A program made the translations under genes and the position numbers. From Episyrphus balteatus (taxonomy: Eukaryota > Arthropoda > Insecta > Diptera > Syrphidae): a stretch of DNA of 64,000 nt. Below the pieces are notes generated by a model, which saw only the letters and a program-made list of their open reading frames with translations, made no database searches and was not told the DNA's origin. Each line of letters starts with the position of its first letter. The stretch's first letter is position 1. The DNA is taken from the NCBI RefSeq assembly GCF_945859705.1, contig NC_079136.1, positions 43,909,989-43,973,988 of the forward strand, read 5' to 3'. Positions 49,232 through 60,545 of the stretch are shown here, in pieces.

Positions 49232-49724
49232 CAGTAAAACCCGGATAAGTACCTCACCTTAAATGCACCATTTTGACAGGCACTAAAGCGGGTAAGGTAC
49301 TTACAAGAACCCGCTTAAGTGCTTATAGGCACTTATCTCTATATTTATTAAATAATAAAAAAAAAAAAATTTGATGACTAAAAACATAATCTTCACAAAA
49401 CAAAATTACTTTGAAAGTTCAAAATAGCTAACTAGTTAATTTCTACCTTTAGTAGAATTTTTGAATTTAAAGCGGTTTAGGAAACGAAGTTTTTCTTACA
49501 GTTCAAACTTGTTTCAAATGTGTACTTAAAAGAATGTTTTGCAAGTAAATTCAATTATAAGTATTTGAAAAGCCAGGCAATTTAGCGGGGAAGGCAGTTA
49601 AGCGAAAGGTACTTAAAAGATGAATTTTATATGGAAAAAATCCTTAAAATTTTGGTTCTAAAAAAACAAAGGTACTTATGCGGGTTAGGCACTTAAGCGA
49701 GAGGCACTTATCCGGGTTTTACTG
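49232..49724. mobile_element. pogo/Tigger-like MITE with TA duplication
   Basis: The ends CAGTAAAACCCGGATAAGT and inverse form a 19-bp perfect repeat flanked by TA on each side. CAGT-starting ends with a TA duplication are typical of the pogo/Tigger branch of Tc1/mariner. The 493-bp interior repeats TAAG(T/C)GCTTA-like words (GGCACTTA, GGTACTTA) and encodes nothing. Only 11 bp separate it from the TA of the preceding element. Confidence 0.82.
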
Positions 49725-49871
49725 TATATTCTTTGTGAGGTGAGGATGGATTTGAAACCAGAACTTCGGGTGTGACAATCCATCGCACATATTTTTTTAT
49801 TTCATTTATTTAATGTGTCAAAAAGTCATACATTAAAAATTCTACAATATCGCAACAAGAGAAAACTTAAA

Positions 49872-50012
49872 TTAGCTGCGTTCCTTTGGAAATATTTATC
49901 TACTTTTTAGTACTTAAAACTGCTTTGAACTACTTTTTCAATATAGCAAAGTAGTTCAAAGTAGTTTTAAGTACTAAAAAGTAAATAAATATTTCCAAAG
50001 GAACGCAGCTAA
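49872..50012. repeat. Near-perfect 141-bp hairpin
   Basis: The left arm from TTAGCTGCGTTCC (49872-49936) is matched by the inverted right arm ending GGAACGCAGCTAA (50012). The loop is 11 nt. With arms of 65 bp and one or two visible mismatches it could be a tiny MITE or, if transcribed, a Dicer-type hairpin. There is no evidence of transcription in the sequence. Confidence 0.85.
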
Positions 50013-52316
50013 TAAAAGGTAATTTAATAAAAATTGCCAAATGAATATCAAAATTAAATCGATAGAAATTAAAAAAAAAAATCTTAGAATTCTATAGAAT
50101 TTCTAGCTCAAATGAACAGGCTTGTTTTGTGCTACACTTAGTTCAAAACTTAGAGAATTAGCTTCTTTTTTACAGTTGTTGGGATTAAAGTGTCGAAAAC
50201 TCATTATTGAAATTTATTGCTAGATTTTGCTAGAAAATGTTAAGTTTATTTGCCTTTTACATTATCAAAATTTGAAAAACGTGCATTATATTTTTTTTTT
50301 GTTAAGAGTAATTTTTCTTAATTGTTATTAGATAAAAATGGTGTATAGATAATACATGTGACAAAAAAAAAACAACTAAAAATATTAAATTTGAAGTAGG
50401 CACTTGGATATAAAAAATAAATAGGAAAAAAATTTCGCCTGAACTCTACTAATTCTATACTCCATTTTACGTTGTACTTTAATTACCAAGATAATGTTAA
50501 CATACAAAAAAAAAAAACAAAATTACATAAAATAAATGTTTGAATTTGCCGCATAATAAAGTTAAATTCGATCCCATCATCATCATCATTGATGATTGAA
50601 TCGAATCAACACTCATATAAATGCCCTAATTGTATGTTTAAATTAAATAATTAACTCATTTATCTGGAAGCACAAGCCACAAAACCAATACATATATATA
50701 AATATATTCAATATGGTAAACATAAAAAGATACAGACAGAGTATAAATTTTATATGTACAATTTTTGGTAGCACAGAGGACTTAATAGAATTTTCATAAT
50801 TAGATCTGGTATATCGATTGGAGAGTAGGTTCGCCTCTATACTCTTCAAACGAATATTGTTGCTCGTACTTAAAAAAGCATTATTTATGAAATAAACACC
50901 GTTATTGCGTGTCGCACCCTTCATTCATACTGAATATGGTATTGTTGTCTCCACCAAAACGTCGGTATATTTTCGTATATAAAACATGCTAATTTGTTAA
51001 ATATTTTAGTAATTAGACCTCACAAATTGATTAATATTTTTATCCCAGTAATTTTGGCACACATATTTTTTAATTATTTATAATCCTGTAATGAAGGGCT
51101 GTTCGCTGTTCGTGTTCATTCGACCGATGGTCTCTTTTGACGGGCATAAAAACAACATTTTTTTTTAAAGTAAGGTAAGTATATGGATATCTGACCAGGA
51201 TAAAAGAGAATCATTGTGGCATTATGAGGATATTGCCCTTATATTTTGTATACGTGGAAATTAATTTATTTGTACGTATACCTACTTACTTATGCCCTCA
51301 TATAAATGGGCTATGATGGGGTATTTAAAAAAAAAAATGAGTAAAAGTGTTTAAATTCGCTTCGGGCCAGTAAAATTAAATTATTATTTCGGTTTTTTTT
51401 TTTTGTGTTGTACATGTGTTGGTATACACATTATGAAAATATGTAGGTATACAAAGCTACACATTCATTATATCCTTTCTAAAGTAGAAAGATAACTGCA
51501 TCAACCCAGCTCACATTATTCATTTTTAATTACATCCTTAACAATTAACCCGCGCCATAGTGATATGCTACCTTAAATATGGGAGGATTGGGCTGATTGC
51601 TGCCGTGCAATGGCTCTTTGGCAATTTATACTTTGGAATATGTGATCAAGTTTATTAGGCCAAATTTTAATCAGTTATATATACGAATCTGCCTAAAACA
51701 AATGCTTAAATTTAGAAATTCCTTAAAATAGGATCAAGGTCCTTAGCTGAGCTGATGAACTTAAACGGTGCAAAAAAAAATAGGTAAAAAAACGCAATAA
51801 AATTGGGTATTTCTGCAATTTACTCATAATTTTGAGGGTATTTTGACAAAACTGACTTCAGATTCGGATTCAGCACGTCAAAATACATAAAGATAGGCAG
51901 ATCCGATCAAAAGTATTGGCATTTTTTTTTTTTGTGGGCCCATGTTATCATGGGCAAGAAAAAATAATAGTATTTAAAATTTATATCTACATATAGTAAC
52001 CATAAATTTTTCAAACGTAGATACATTTCAGAACCTTTCAGAATACAAACACTTAAATAATATTTAAAAATTACCTAATAAAAAAGTCGGATTTCTTAAG
52101 AAAATAAATTTTATCTCTGTTATTTATGGAATATTTTCAACAATGTTATACCATTTTGAAAAGAGAATTGAACACACCAACTTTTAAGGTAACTTGCCGA
52201 AACATCGTAGTTGTATTTTTTGTATGCTACGGTTCATTGAATTAGAGTCATGTAAAAATTTTTAGTACTTAGTTGGTAGCAGGGTTATTCAAGGTTCCGT
52301 AACAAAAGAAAAATAA
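50013..52316. other. AT-rich DNA without a supported gene
   Basis: No recognised exon. A fragment at about 51835-51915 (TTGACAAAACTGACTTCAG, GATTCGGATTCAGCAC) resembles the inner inverted repeat of the 18824-20396 element. The minus-strand frame at 50643-50924 has no recognisable domain. Confidence 0.4.
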
Positions 52317-53311
52317 AATGCACGACTGGGTCGCACGAACTTGCTCTTAGAGTTCAAGTTGCTTACATTTTTAAGACTTTTTATATAGAAATTTTTAAAA
52401 TGTAGGTACCTACTACATGGGTATAGAAAAAAAAAAATAAAATTCGGTTTTTAAAAAAATAATATAAAATCTGAAATCAAATTGCCCCCCGAAACAAGTA
52501 TGCAGTTTTGATTGATATATTAAGATGCATTTTTAGAAAAAAAACTTTCAAAATCGTTAGAGCCGTTTTTTAAAAAACTAATTTTTTATAAATAATTTCT
52601 TGGAAAAAAAGTTTTTAAATAAAATTGGTATGCCATTATGTAGAAACCACTAATCAACATCTACACACAAAATTTCAAAAAAATTCAATGTCCCGTTTTC
52701 GAAAATTTGATTTTTCAAAAAAAAAATTCAAATTTTTTTTAAAAATCCAAAAATAATTTTTTTCAATATTTTATTTTTGCCTTACATTTAAATTATATGT
52801 ATGCTACTTCACAAAAAGTTTCGTTGAAATCGAATAAGCAGTTTCGGAGATAATCGGATTTGAAAAAAAAACGGTTCTATGGCAGGTACCGTTAATAATG
52901 ATTTTCAAAAAAAAATTTTTTCATTGAAAGATAGACCTTGTCTTAAAACTAACATTTGAATTTTTTAAACAAAATCGTTAGAGCCGTTTTTGAGCAATTT
53001 CAACTTTACTAAAATCGGTATATGACAAGTACCGTTATTTTTGGTCCAAAAAAATTAATTCCAAAATTCCCTCTGGAGAGTCTCCAAAAAATGCTACATA
53101 CCAAGTTTGAAGTCAATCGGCCCATCCGTTTAAGCTGTAGCTCCTTATACAGACAGACAGACTGACAGACAGACAGACAGACGGACTTCCGGGACCCTTT
53201 TTTTTGGCATTCTCTACCATCGTAATGTCATGAAAAAATGTTATCTCAACTTTTTTTTTGGTACGAATGCATAACTTGATATATAGTAGGTACCTATATC
53301 GCAAGTAAAAA
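52317..53311 (+). mobile_element. TGCACGAC-family repeat, copy F
   Basis: It starts TGCACGACTGGGTCGCACG, then CTTGCTCTTAGAG. It carries AAAATCGTTAGAGCCGTTTTT twice in the interior (about 52551 and 52973), (CAGA)n at about 53150-53180, CTTCCGGGACCC, CATCGTAATGTCATG and the end ATCGCAAGTAAAAA. It closely follows copy C and is about 1.0 kb. The 118-residue minus frame at 53113-53469 overlaps its tail and is not supported. Confidence 0.8.
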
Positions 53312-55464
53312 TGAGAAAAATTAAGATTTGTAGTCACGGCACATGAAAAACCTTCATAGGGTGACCATTTTGAGTGTAAAAAAAAAAAAAGATGAGCAAG
53401 GCTGATTGTGATATCCAACAATTTGACGTGATCAAATAAATACATAAGTAAGTGTCGTTTGCTGCTCAAAACATTAAATTGAACATAAACGCCTAATTAC
53501 GCTAATGTTGAATTTTTACTCTAGTTTTGTTAGAGCAAACGGCTCCAAACCAGAATGATCGGCGGGATTCTATTTTTACTCAGGGTTTCAGCGTTTTGTT
53601 TTTAATATCTTATTTCTTCGTTGTTATTAGAACTTTTATAAGTGGCTAAAATTAAATTTTAAATCGGAAAAAATATTTCGCAATTTTTTTTTTGTTTGAC
53701 AATTATTGACAGCTCGTCGGATAGCTTTTTTCCACATTCGCATAGGTCCATGCACACAAAAAGTGTCTCTGAAAATAAAATTGAACCCCTTATACCAAAG
53801 CATGTTGCTGTAATTTTAAACTGTTCAGTCAAAAAGGTCAAATAGTTTAATTATTTACTTAGAATAACCTATCAGGGTCACTGTAGCGTATGCGTATTAT
53901 TTTTAACTATTAACGGTTAATACATTTTTTTTATATTTTCGAGCGACTATTCAGAGGTGACCTTTGTCGACTATTATGTTAGCAGCTTCAAAATAAAAAA
54001 AAGGCTCTGAAATTAAAAGTTCTTTTTTTAAGTGGAGCGTGTTGTAGGTATAGTTTAACCCAAAATATAGTATTCAAATTTCTCGTGGGCTCAATGAACT
54101 TTTATCTTTTTTGGTTTTTTTTTTTTTACAGAAAACCAACTTTCGTATTCGTATGTTTAAACCTTATTTATGTCTACGGCACTGTAGAATCTATCCATTT
54201 TCTTTCGAATGCTTAATTTTGTTTTTTGTATGCGTATCATCCAATGCCTTGTAAATTTGAAATTATAAAATACTTAACTTTTTTAATAATTCAAAAATTA
54301 AGAACTAATCTAAACAGGTTAATCTGGTGAACTTTGCGATTGAACTAGAAGTTCATTGAAATTTTAAAGAAATTGGCTAACTTTGAATACAAAATTTCCC
54401 AATGTAGATACTTTATTTATATGGCAGAAACATGAAATTACATACCTTTTAAACAATTAGCTGCATTCAGGGTCCCTGCTTTAAAAACCTGTGCGACGAT
54501 GAATATAATATTATGTTTTGTTGTTTGTTGTTTTTTAATTAAGGATAATATAATGATAGTGTCAGGGTAAATCTTGGAAAAAATTCACAATCCCAATACA
54601 GCCAGAAATGATGATACAAGCAATAAATTCGTTTGTTTTATTTAAAGGACAAAAATTATGAAGTGTGATATTTTTTCAATTAAATTTATTAAAAATTAAG
54701 TATGCAGCTGCAGGTGCTTCATATTAAATTGTATACCTATATTTTTGTAGTTATTTAAATTAATGTCGCATATAGTTGATAATGTTAATCTTTAACAAAA
54801 TTAAAAAAATATAATTAATTATATTGGAGATAAGCCGTGAAGAACCGTAATTAAAATACATATGTATATTTAGTGATTTCTCCATACTAGAGAAGACTAA
54901 TTTTAAATGGTTAAAACTAAAGTTTTACGTTTAGCAAATAATCAATAACACGTTTTTTTTTCTAAAAAATATGTGCATTTTAAGCACAGTGATATTGAAT
55001 CCCTAAAACCGAAAGAAATTTCCCTGTTGCCCTGTTTTCGGATTTTTTTTTAATTTTTTTTTTTTTTTTTGAATATTGAATTTTTGATTCTTACTTATTG
55101 TAAGCTCAGTATAACCAGAATATTTAGAGGTAAGGAACCGAATTTAAAAAGTCTTGGATCCGAAAATAGCTGATTTCCAAAATAGTCAAAAAAACTGATT
55201 TTTATGAGTTTTTTTTTTTAATTAACAGATATCGTACACAAAATACAAAACAAGATTATTTCAAAAAAAAATTGGGAATTTTACACAAAAATCTGCAAAG
55301 CAAATGGAAAATGACATTATTGCAAAATAATATGCAACATTAAAAGTAAAAACAAAAACAGATTTTTTTTCCAAATTTTTGATGTTTATTTTTTAATATT
55401 TTGTTCTTTTTTTTTTTCTTTCTTAATTGGTTACTCTATTGAAACAGCAATTCAATTATACAAG
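53312..55464. other. AT-rich region downstream of pnn
   Basis: No supported gene. About 53875-53905 carries the inverted ATACGC.ACAGTGACCC word seen elsewhere. The stretch beyond 55445 is the likely 3' flank of the pinin gene. Confidence 0.4.
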
Positions 55465-55470
55465 TTTATT
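55465..55470 (-). terminator. pnn: Polyadenylation signal of pnn
   Basis: The minus strand reads AATAAA here, about 100 nt after the pinin stop codon. It is the first canonical signal I see downstream of the terminal exon, giving a short 3' UTR. Confidence 0.6.
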
Positions 55471-55571
55471 TTTTGTAAAATACTAGATAAATGATGGTAA
55501 ATCTTGGATTTCGATTTAACTTTACATAATTTTGGTCATCAACGTGATTTTGCTTCACCATACAGAGAATA

Positions 55572-58500
55572 TCAATCTAACGATCGTTTTATCTCCTTAT
55601 TGGGAATTATGATGCTGCTTGGCAGAGTTCTTTCATTCGAATTATCTCTTTCCTCGATTTCTTCGGTTGGATCTATGTCTTCTTGTTTTATGTCTGTATT
55701 AAACAACAAAAATTAAAAGTTATTATCAGATATGTTATTATTTTATTTTAATGTTAGTATTTTTATTCGTTTAGGAACAATGAATAATTAAAAACTAAAA
55801 CTACCATACTAATAAATTTCATTTCGAAATTAACATTCTTTATACTTTTCTATAGTTATGTGATCAAAGGCTACCAATACTGAACAAGAAGAGTAAAATT
55901 CTAAAAAGTCTGTGTAGTTTTGATAATGGCATGCCAGTCCATTGCCCTAATTCCCAAAGTGAAAAGTTAATTGATGGAAATCAAAAATGTTTTACCGTTA
56001 TTTTAACCTTAAATTGTTTCGGTTATTTCCCCCAGATCTCACAAAAAAATGCTAAATTTCAAGCAATAACGACACCAGCGCTGAAATCATTACTCTTGCC
56101 ACTTTGCCAGCCACTGCTTATTTGGTGTGAGAAGGCAATTAACCAGGAAGGCTCTCTGTCGAACAAATAAAGGCAATGACTAAATGTGGAAGAAAACCCT
56201 TTACGTTGTCTGGAGAGGAAGATTTTTTTAAGCAATTTTTGGTCCCGTCTGCATTGGTGCTGATTGGATTAGAGAAGAAGGTACAAGGACGAACTGTTCC
56301 ATATGAACAAAGATTGCTATGGGAGTGCATGGGCAGCAATGCTCCTCTTCTATTCAATTTCCAACCAATTCACCCAATAACGCGAAAAAAGCAACTGCTA
56401 AAATACAAAGCTTTTTTTTTACAAGCAGGTTATCAAATATTTTATCACGATCTAGTCTATCTGCACAGAAATGCAATGCGAAATAAACTCTTTAACACCA
56501 CGGGACTATGACGAAGCAAAAACCATAAAAATCGACAGATACTTCATCCAACCTAACAGAAGCTTTCTACAGAATGTAACACCCGTATTGCGATAGTTGA
56601 TAGCTATCAATTGAAACGTTGAGATGAAGAAGTAAGTGCCAAATTTGTAGTTTTGAGTATTACTTTTTGTAAGGAAATGAGAGAGATACAAAAATCTAAA
56701 GCTGACTTCTAAACTATTGACACTAGATGTATGCCGATAACATTGAAATTTAAGTTGTCATTCGACATATTTATCCGCTGAAAATAATTTAAAAAAAAAA
56801 AACACAAAAATGTCACTTAACCCCTATCTTTTCTCAACGCTTCAATTCATAGTTAATAAATGAAAAAATTTGGTGTTTAAAACCCTAATTTATGGGAAAA
56901 CAAGTCAACTTCTTTATGGATTTTTTCAATTACATTTGAATAAATAATGGAAGGCATTATTGTCTGTTGTCCAAACTTTTCCGGAAAGCTATTCCCCTTA
57001 GTAGAGAGAATACCTGCTAAACCTAAAATATCAGACTGTAAGACACCTTCAGCAATCTGTTTAGAAAATAGTATTGAATGGGAAATAAGTACCTTACAAA
57101 CCTTTAAATCGCCAGCAGTATATGACATAGCTACAAATTTTTCAAGAAAAATTTGCCATATTTCATTATATCCCTCGAAGCAGCATCGCACCTGGGTACA
57201 TAGCAAATCTCTGGAGAAGAGCAAAAGATATCTTCGTTCACAAAATAGGAGAGGATGATAGAACTGAACTACACAAGTACGTATAAAAGTGTCTCAGAAA
57301 AATCTTCAGCGTATAGGAATTTAACGAACCCCTACAATCAGCATTAGGTAACTAAAGAAACTACACTATGTGCTTTCCTTGAGGTAGTCTTCGATGACAT
57401 CTCCCATGAATCATTAACTAAAGCTCTTTTAAGAAAGTGCGTAGCCCTCACCATAGCAAAAAGCATTGAGAAAATGCTGCTCACAAGAATGGCAGAGGCA
57501 ACTACAGGTGAAACAACACAGAAAATTTTAACATTAGGCTCTCAAAAAGGAGGAGTACTATCACCCTTGTTGTTGAGTCTTGTATAAGATAACTAATTTT
57601 CCGAACTTAGTGTTATAGTATTCTTTTATTAGTTAATATTTTCAGGAAAAAAGGAGTCTGTCTAGCAGGTTAATACGTTGTTTTGCATTTTTCTCAAAAC
57701 TACGAAAATCAAATTAGCTGATTCTTGCATTTAGGCGACGATATTACAAATTAATAGTGTTAATCCGTTGGTTAAAGAAAAAAACAGTTTTTACTTTATA
57801 GTAGGAAAAGGCTTTTGCCTCACATAAAGCCTACCCAGTCCACTTTTAATGTTGTAGAACTGAATAGGGAGGTAAATTCTCTGCCGCCGGGTACAAAGGG
57901 GTTAAGTCATAATTGATAGTTTGCCTGAAAATGTGAAGTTGAGCTAATCGATGAACTTTTGAGCATTGATCCTCTTATTTTTATAGAAAAGAGTTGTTCT
58001 AAATTTATGTTTTTGATACCAAATAAAAGAGAAAAAAGAGGTTATTCTTATTTCATCGAAACCCGGAAAGTGCAATTTTATGACTTAACTCCTTTGTACC
58101 CGGCGGCAAAGAATTATCTAGACAGTAAACTCTTCTGGAATAAAAACTTCGAAATAACAGTCGGGAGATCTACGAAGGCCATGATGATATGCCTAAGATT
58201 ATCAAATAAATCGTGAGGATGCAAGCCAAATATCCTTAGGTGGATGTATATCATGATGGTGATACCCATTATCACCGATGGGGCTGTTATATGGCTCAAA
58301 AGAACCAAACAGGCACTAAACAAAGTTTAGAAACTAGCAAGATTGCATATGTATTACGGTTTAAATGAGAACTTGCCTTACGGCAGCAATGTTGAAATTA
58401 TTACATAAAGAATTAAAAAGTATGTACATATGTACTGCTATAGAAGCAATCATTAGGTAGTCAACTGGTAGTTACAAATGTACAGGTCTCTGAGAGAGGG

Positions 58501-60545
58501 ACTCGATATCGAAAACCACAGTTAAAACCCTCCTTGATATCCCAAGAGATTGCATGAAAAAGAAATACAATTTCGAGAAAAACTTTCAAACTTGAGTGCG
58601 TAAGTGAATCCACAAACCTCACTCTCAATGAAAACGCCTTCAACTGGAACACAGGTAGATCGAGAACCACTGATGGAACTGGAGCAGGAATATTGGGACC
58701 TAGAACCAAACTTTACATTTCAATAAGATAGTATCGTATCATATTTCAAGCAGAAATAAACGCTTTTGATAAATGTGCTAAACGAAATCTCGAAAGAAAG
58801 TACAAAAACCAAAACATTTCCATAAGATATCCAAGCGGCATTGAAAGAAATAAACTCTTATAATGTCAACTCCAAACTCCTATGGAAATCTGTGAAGAAG
58901 CTAAACAAATCTTTGCAATTTTAATAGCATAACACGCTAATGGGTCCCTGGTCATGCTGCAATTACGGAAAACGAACTAACATACCCCTTAGCAAAGGCA
59001 GGCACTATAGAAATTCGATTGGGTGCAGAACAATTTTGCGGTATTGGAGACAACATGATCAAACAAATGATAAAAAATTATGAGGTCAAAAGAATAAACA
59101 TTTAGAATGATACTTTTGAGCTCAAGAGGGCAAAATTATTACATACTTTGGAATTAAAACAAAAAAAAAAAAAAAAACAATCTGAGCAGCAACAACCTGA
59201 AAACAATAACAGGGTTCCTTACAGGCCACTGCAAACTGAGAAAATATTTCAACAATCAACAAAGAGGGCTAATTTACCTAACAACCTGTTCAAGGACAAA
59301 TGCATAGATTTATTAAAAATATGAACATCTCAACAAGCTTACCATTCTGAATCTTAATTTGTATAGATGACAGCTCCTCGTGATTGTTGCTACTACTAAT
59401 AACACGACTAACTTCCCTCTGCTCCTCATGATCGCTATCAATTTCTTGTACTTTCTGTTGTTCTGTCTCCTCAATATCATCATCATCATCCTCATCATCA
59501 TCATCCTCATCGTCGTCATCATCATCTCGTGTATTATTCGATTTCTGACGATCATGTTTGCTGGAATTCCTCAACGATCCACCATTATTATGTGGCTCAT
59601 AATCTTGGTTATCTTCGCGCATTTTAAAACGATTATCAATTTCTATAATTTCCTCATTAAAAGCAGCTCGTTTCTTTTCAATTTCTTTTTCAATTGCAGC
59701 TCGATTTTCGGCGAGAAGTTTCTCTGTTTTTTTATTGAGTACTTTCGGTCGGAAATAAATGTGTGGTTTTGATTTGGTTCGAATAAAATGAACCAAATCT
59801 TTTTTGGATTTTTCCCAAGCTTTAAAATCTTTGACACGATGCATTTTTAATTCTAGCTTGCGAATTTCCAATTGTTTACGCTTGCGATCCATGAACAAGG
59901 ATTCGCGTTCTTTTTTAAGATTGGCGCGTTCTTTGATTTCTTGTTCTTCGACTTTCTTCTCAACCATCGCCTTTTGATCTTCCTTCTTTTTAAGGCGAGA
60001 CTCTTCTTGGCAAAATTTGTGTAAAGTGCCGAGCAATGAGCCAAACATTCGACGATTGCGAGCACGCGATTCGGCATCGGGGCCTTGTGCAGTCACGATT
60101 TCTTCGCGAGACGGAAGCTCGCGAATGACTCGTGAGAATATACGTGGTTTGACTGGCTGGTCGTCGTCACGCGATGACGGAGATATCGGAGGCGGTCCAG
60201 ACAATCGGCTGAACACTGATTTGGCGTCTTGAATGCGCCGTTTAGCGGGCGGAGGACTCCCGCCGCCAATGTCTCGGTTTTTCGGTCGATCGTTGGAGGA
60301 GCGACGACTGTCGTTTAAGTGGCGTTTTCTATCACCTCTTTAAGTTAGTAAACATCAAAGAAATGTTAAAAATGTTTCCAAAAAATATAATTAAAAAAAA
60401 ATAAAATCACTAACCTTAAATTAGTTTCTTTTGGGTCGCGGCCTATGATGCGCCGAATATTGTCATTTAACGAGACGAGTGTATTCTTAGCACGATCTAG
60501 CTCTTGTTGGAGTGAATCATAAGATTTAATTACATCAGTTCCCAT
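55572..60545 (-). CDS. pnn: Pinin (nuclear speckle / exon-junction protein)
   Basis: Three coding exons: 60545-60415, 60337-59343 and 55693-55572, giving 415 residues. Both introns are GT-AG (donors GTTAGT and GTAAGC), and codons 44 and 376 are split in phase. Pinin is a nuclear RNA-processing factor of the ASAP/PSAP and exon-junction sphere. Residues 1-44 (MGTDVIKSYDSLQQELDRAK...) match the pinin N-terminal domain, and 137-152 read RNRRMFGSLLGTLHKF, a pinin signature. A charged coiled-coil region runs to about 275, with FIRTKSKPHIYF at 229-240, followed by an acidic Asp/Glu run at about 315-334. The last exon adds DIKQEDIDPTEE and ends KRSLD. The long C-terminal SR-rich tail of vertebrate pinin is absent. 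The start is the only ATG that fits the domain. Exon 3 is inferred from phase, acceptor and composition; exons 1 and 2 are secure. Confidence 0.9.
55694..57094. other. pnn intron 2, part without recognised content
   Basis: The acceptor side of the 3.65-kb intron. The plus-strand frames at 55931-56170 and 56176-56511 (79 and 111 codons) are longer than chance noise usually gives and could be the decayed upstream part of the adjacent retrotransposon. I recognise no domain in them. Confidence 0.4.
57095..59290 (+). pseudogene. Decayed non-LTR retrotransposon (RT and RNase H)
   Basis: Read across frames, the region follows the second ORF of an R1/LOA/Jockey-type element. FKSPAVYDI (57101) stands for the FKSPG.DGI motif and NLWRRAKDIF lies at about 57207. 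AFLEVVFDDISHE (about 57372) and GSQKGGVLSPLL (about 57535) are the reverse-transcriptase A and B motifs. YLDSKLFWN (about 58115) and NILRWMYIMMVIPIITDGAVIW (58230-58295, split by stops) follow. RNase H pieces are DGTGAGILGPRTKL (about 58673), FQAEINAF and WVPGHAAITENEL (about 58940); TGFLTGHCKLR lies at about 59210. The YADD catalytic segment is missing, and stops and frameshifts are numerous. It lies antisense inside pnn intron 2. Confidence 0.8.
57871..58114. mobile_element. Inverted-repeat insertion inside the retrotransposon
   Basis: AATTCTCTGCCGCCGGGTAC at 57872 is answered by its inverse ending near 58114 (shared core GCCGCCGGGTACAAAGG, then GTTAAGTCATAA). It sits between the GGVLSPLL motif and the YLDSK segment, exactly where the reverse-transcriptase YADD region should be. 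The sequence 57590-57870 is also foreign to the element, so the insertion may be larger or compound. Confidence 0.6.

Noticed and set aside
50643..50924. 93-codon minus-strand frame considered as a further pinin exon
   Set aside because: Wrong phase context, no resemblance to pinin, and it lies beyond the polyadenylation signal.
55504..55716. 70-codon plus-strand frame
   Set aside because: It is the antisense shadow of the terminal pinin exon.
56877..57258. Overlapping frames of 115 (minus) and 103 (plus) codons
   Set aside because: They lie in or beside the decayed retrotransposon; the plus frame includes a piece of the RT FKSPG motif and then shifts frame, so neither is a separate gene.
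59380..59772. 130-codon plus-strand hydrophobic frame
   Set aside because: It is antisense to the pinin acidic run and coiled coil; CAT-rich sequence gives Ile/Val repeats by composition.
60344..60351. TTACTAAC as the branch point of pinin intron 1
   Set aside because: It resembles the consensus but lies only about six bases before the AG at 60339-60338, too near to act as the usual branch site; the intron call rests on phase, GT-AG ends and protein continuity.
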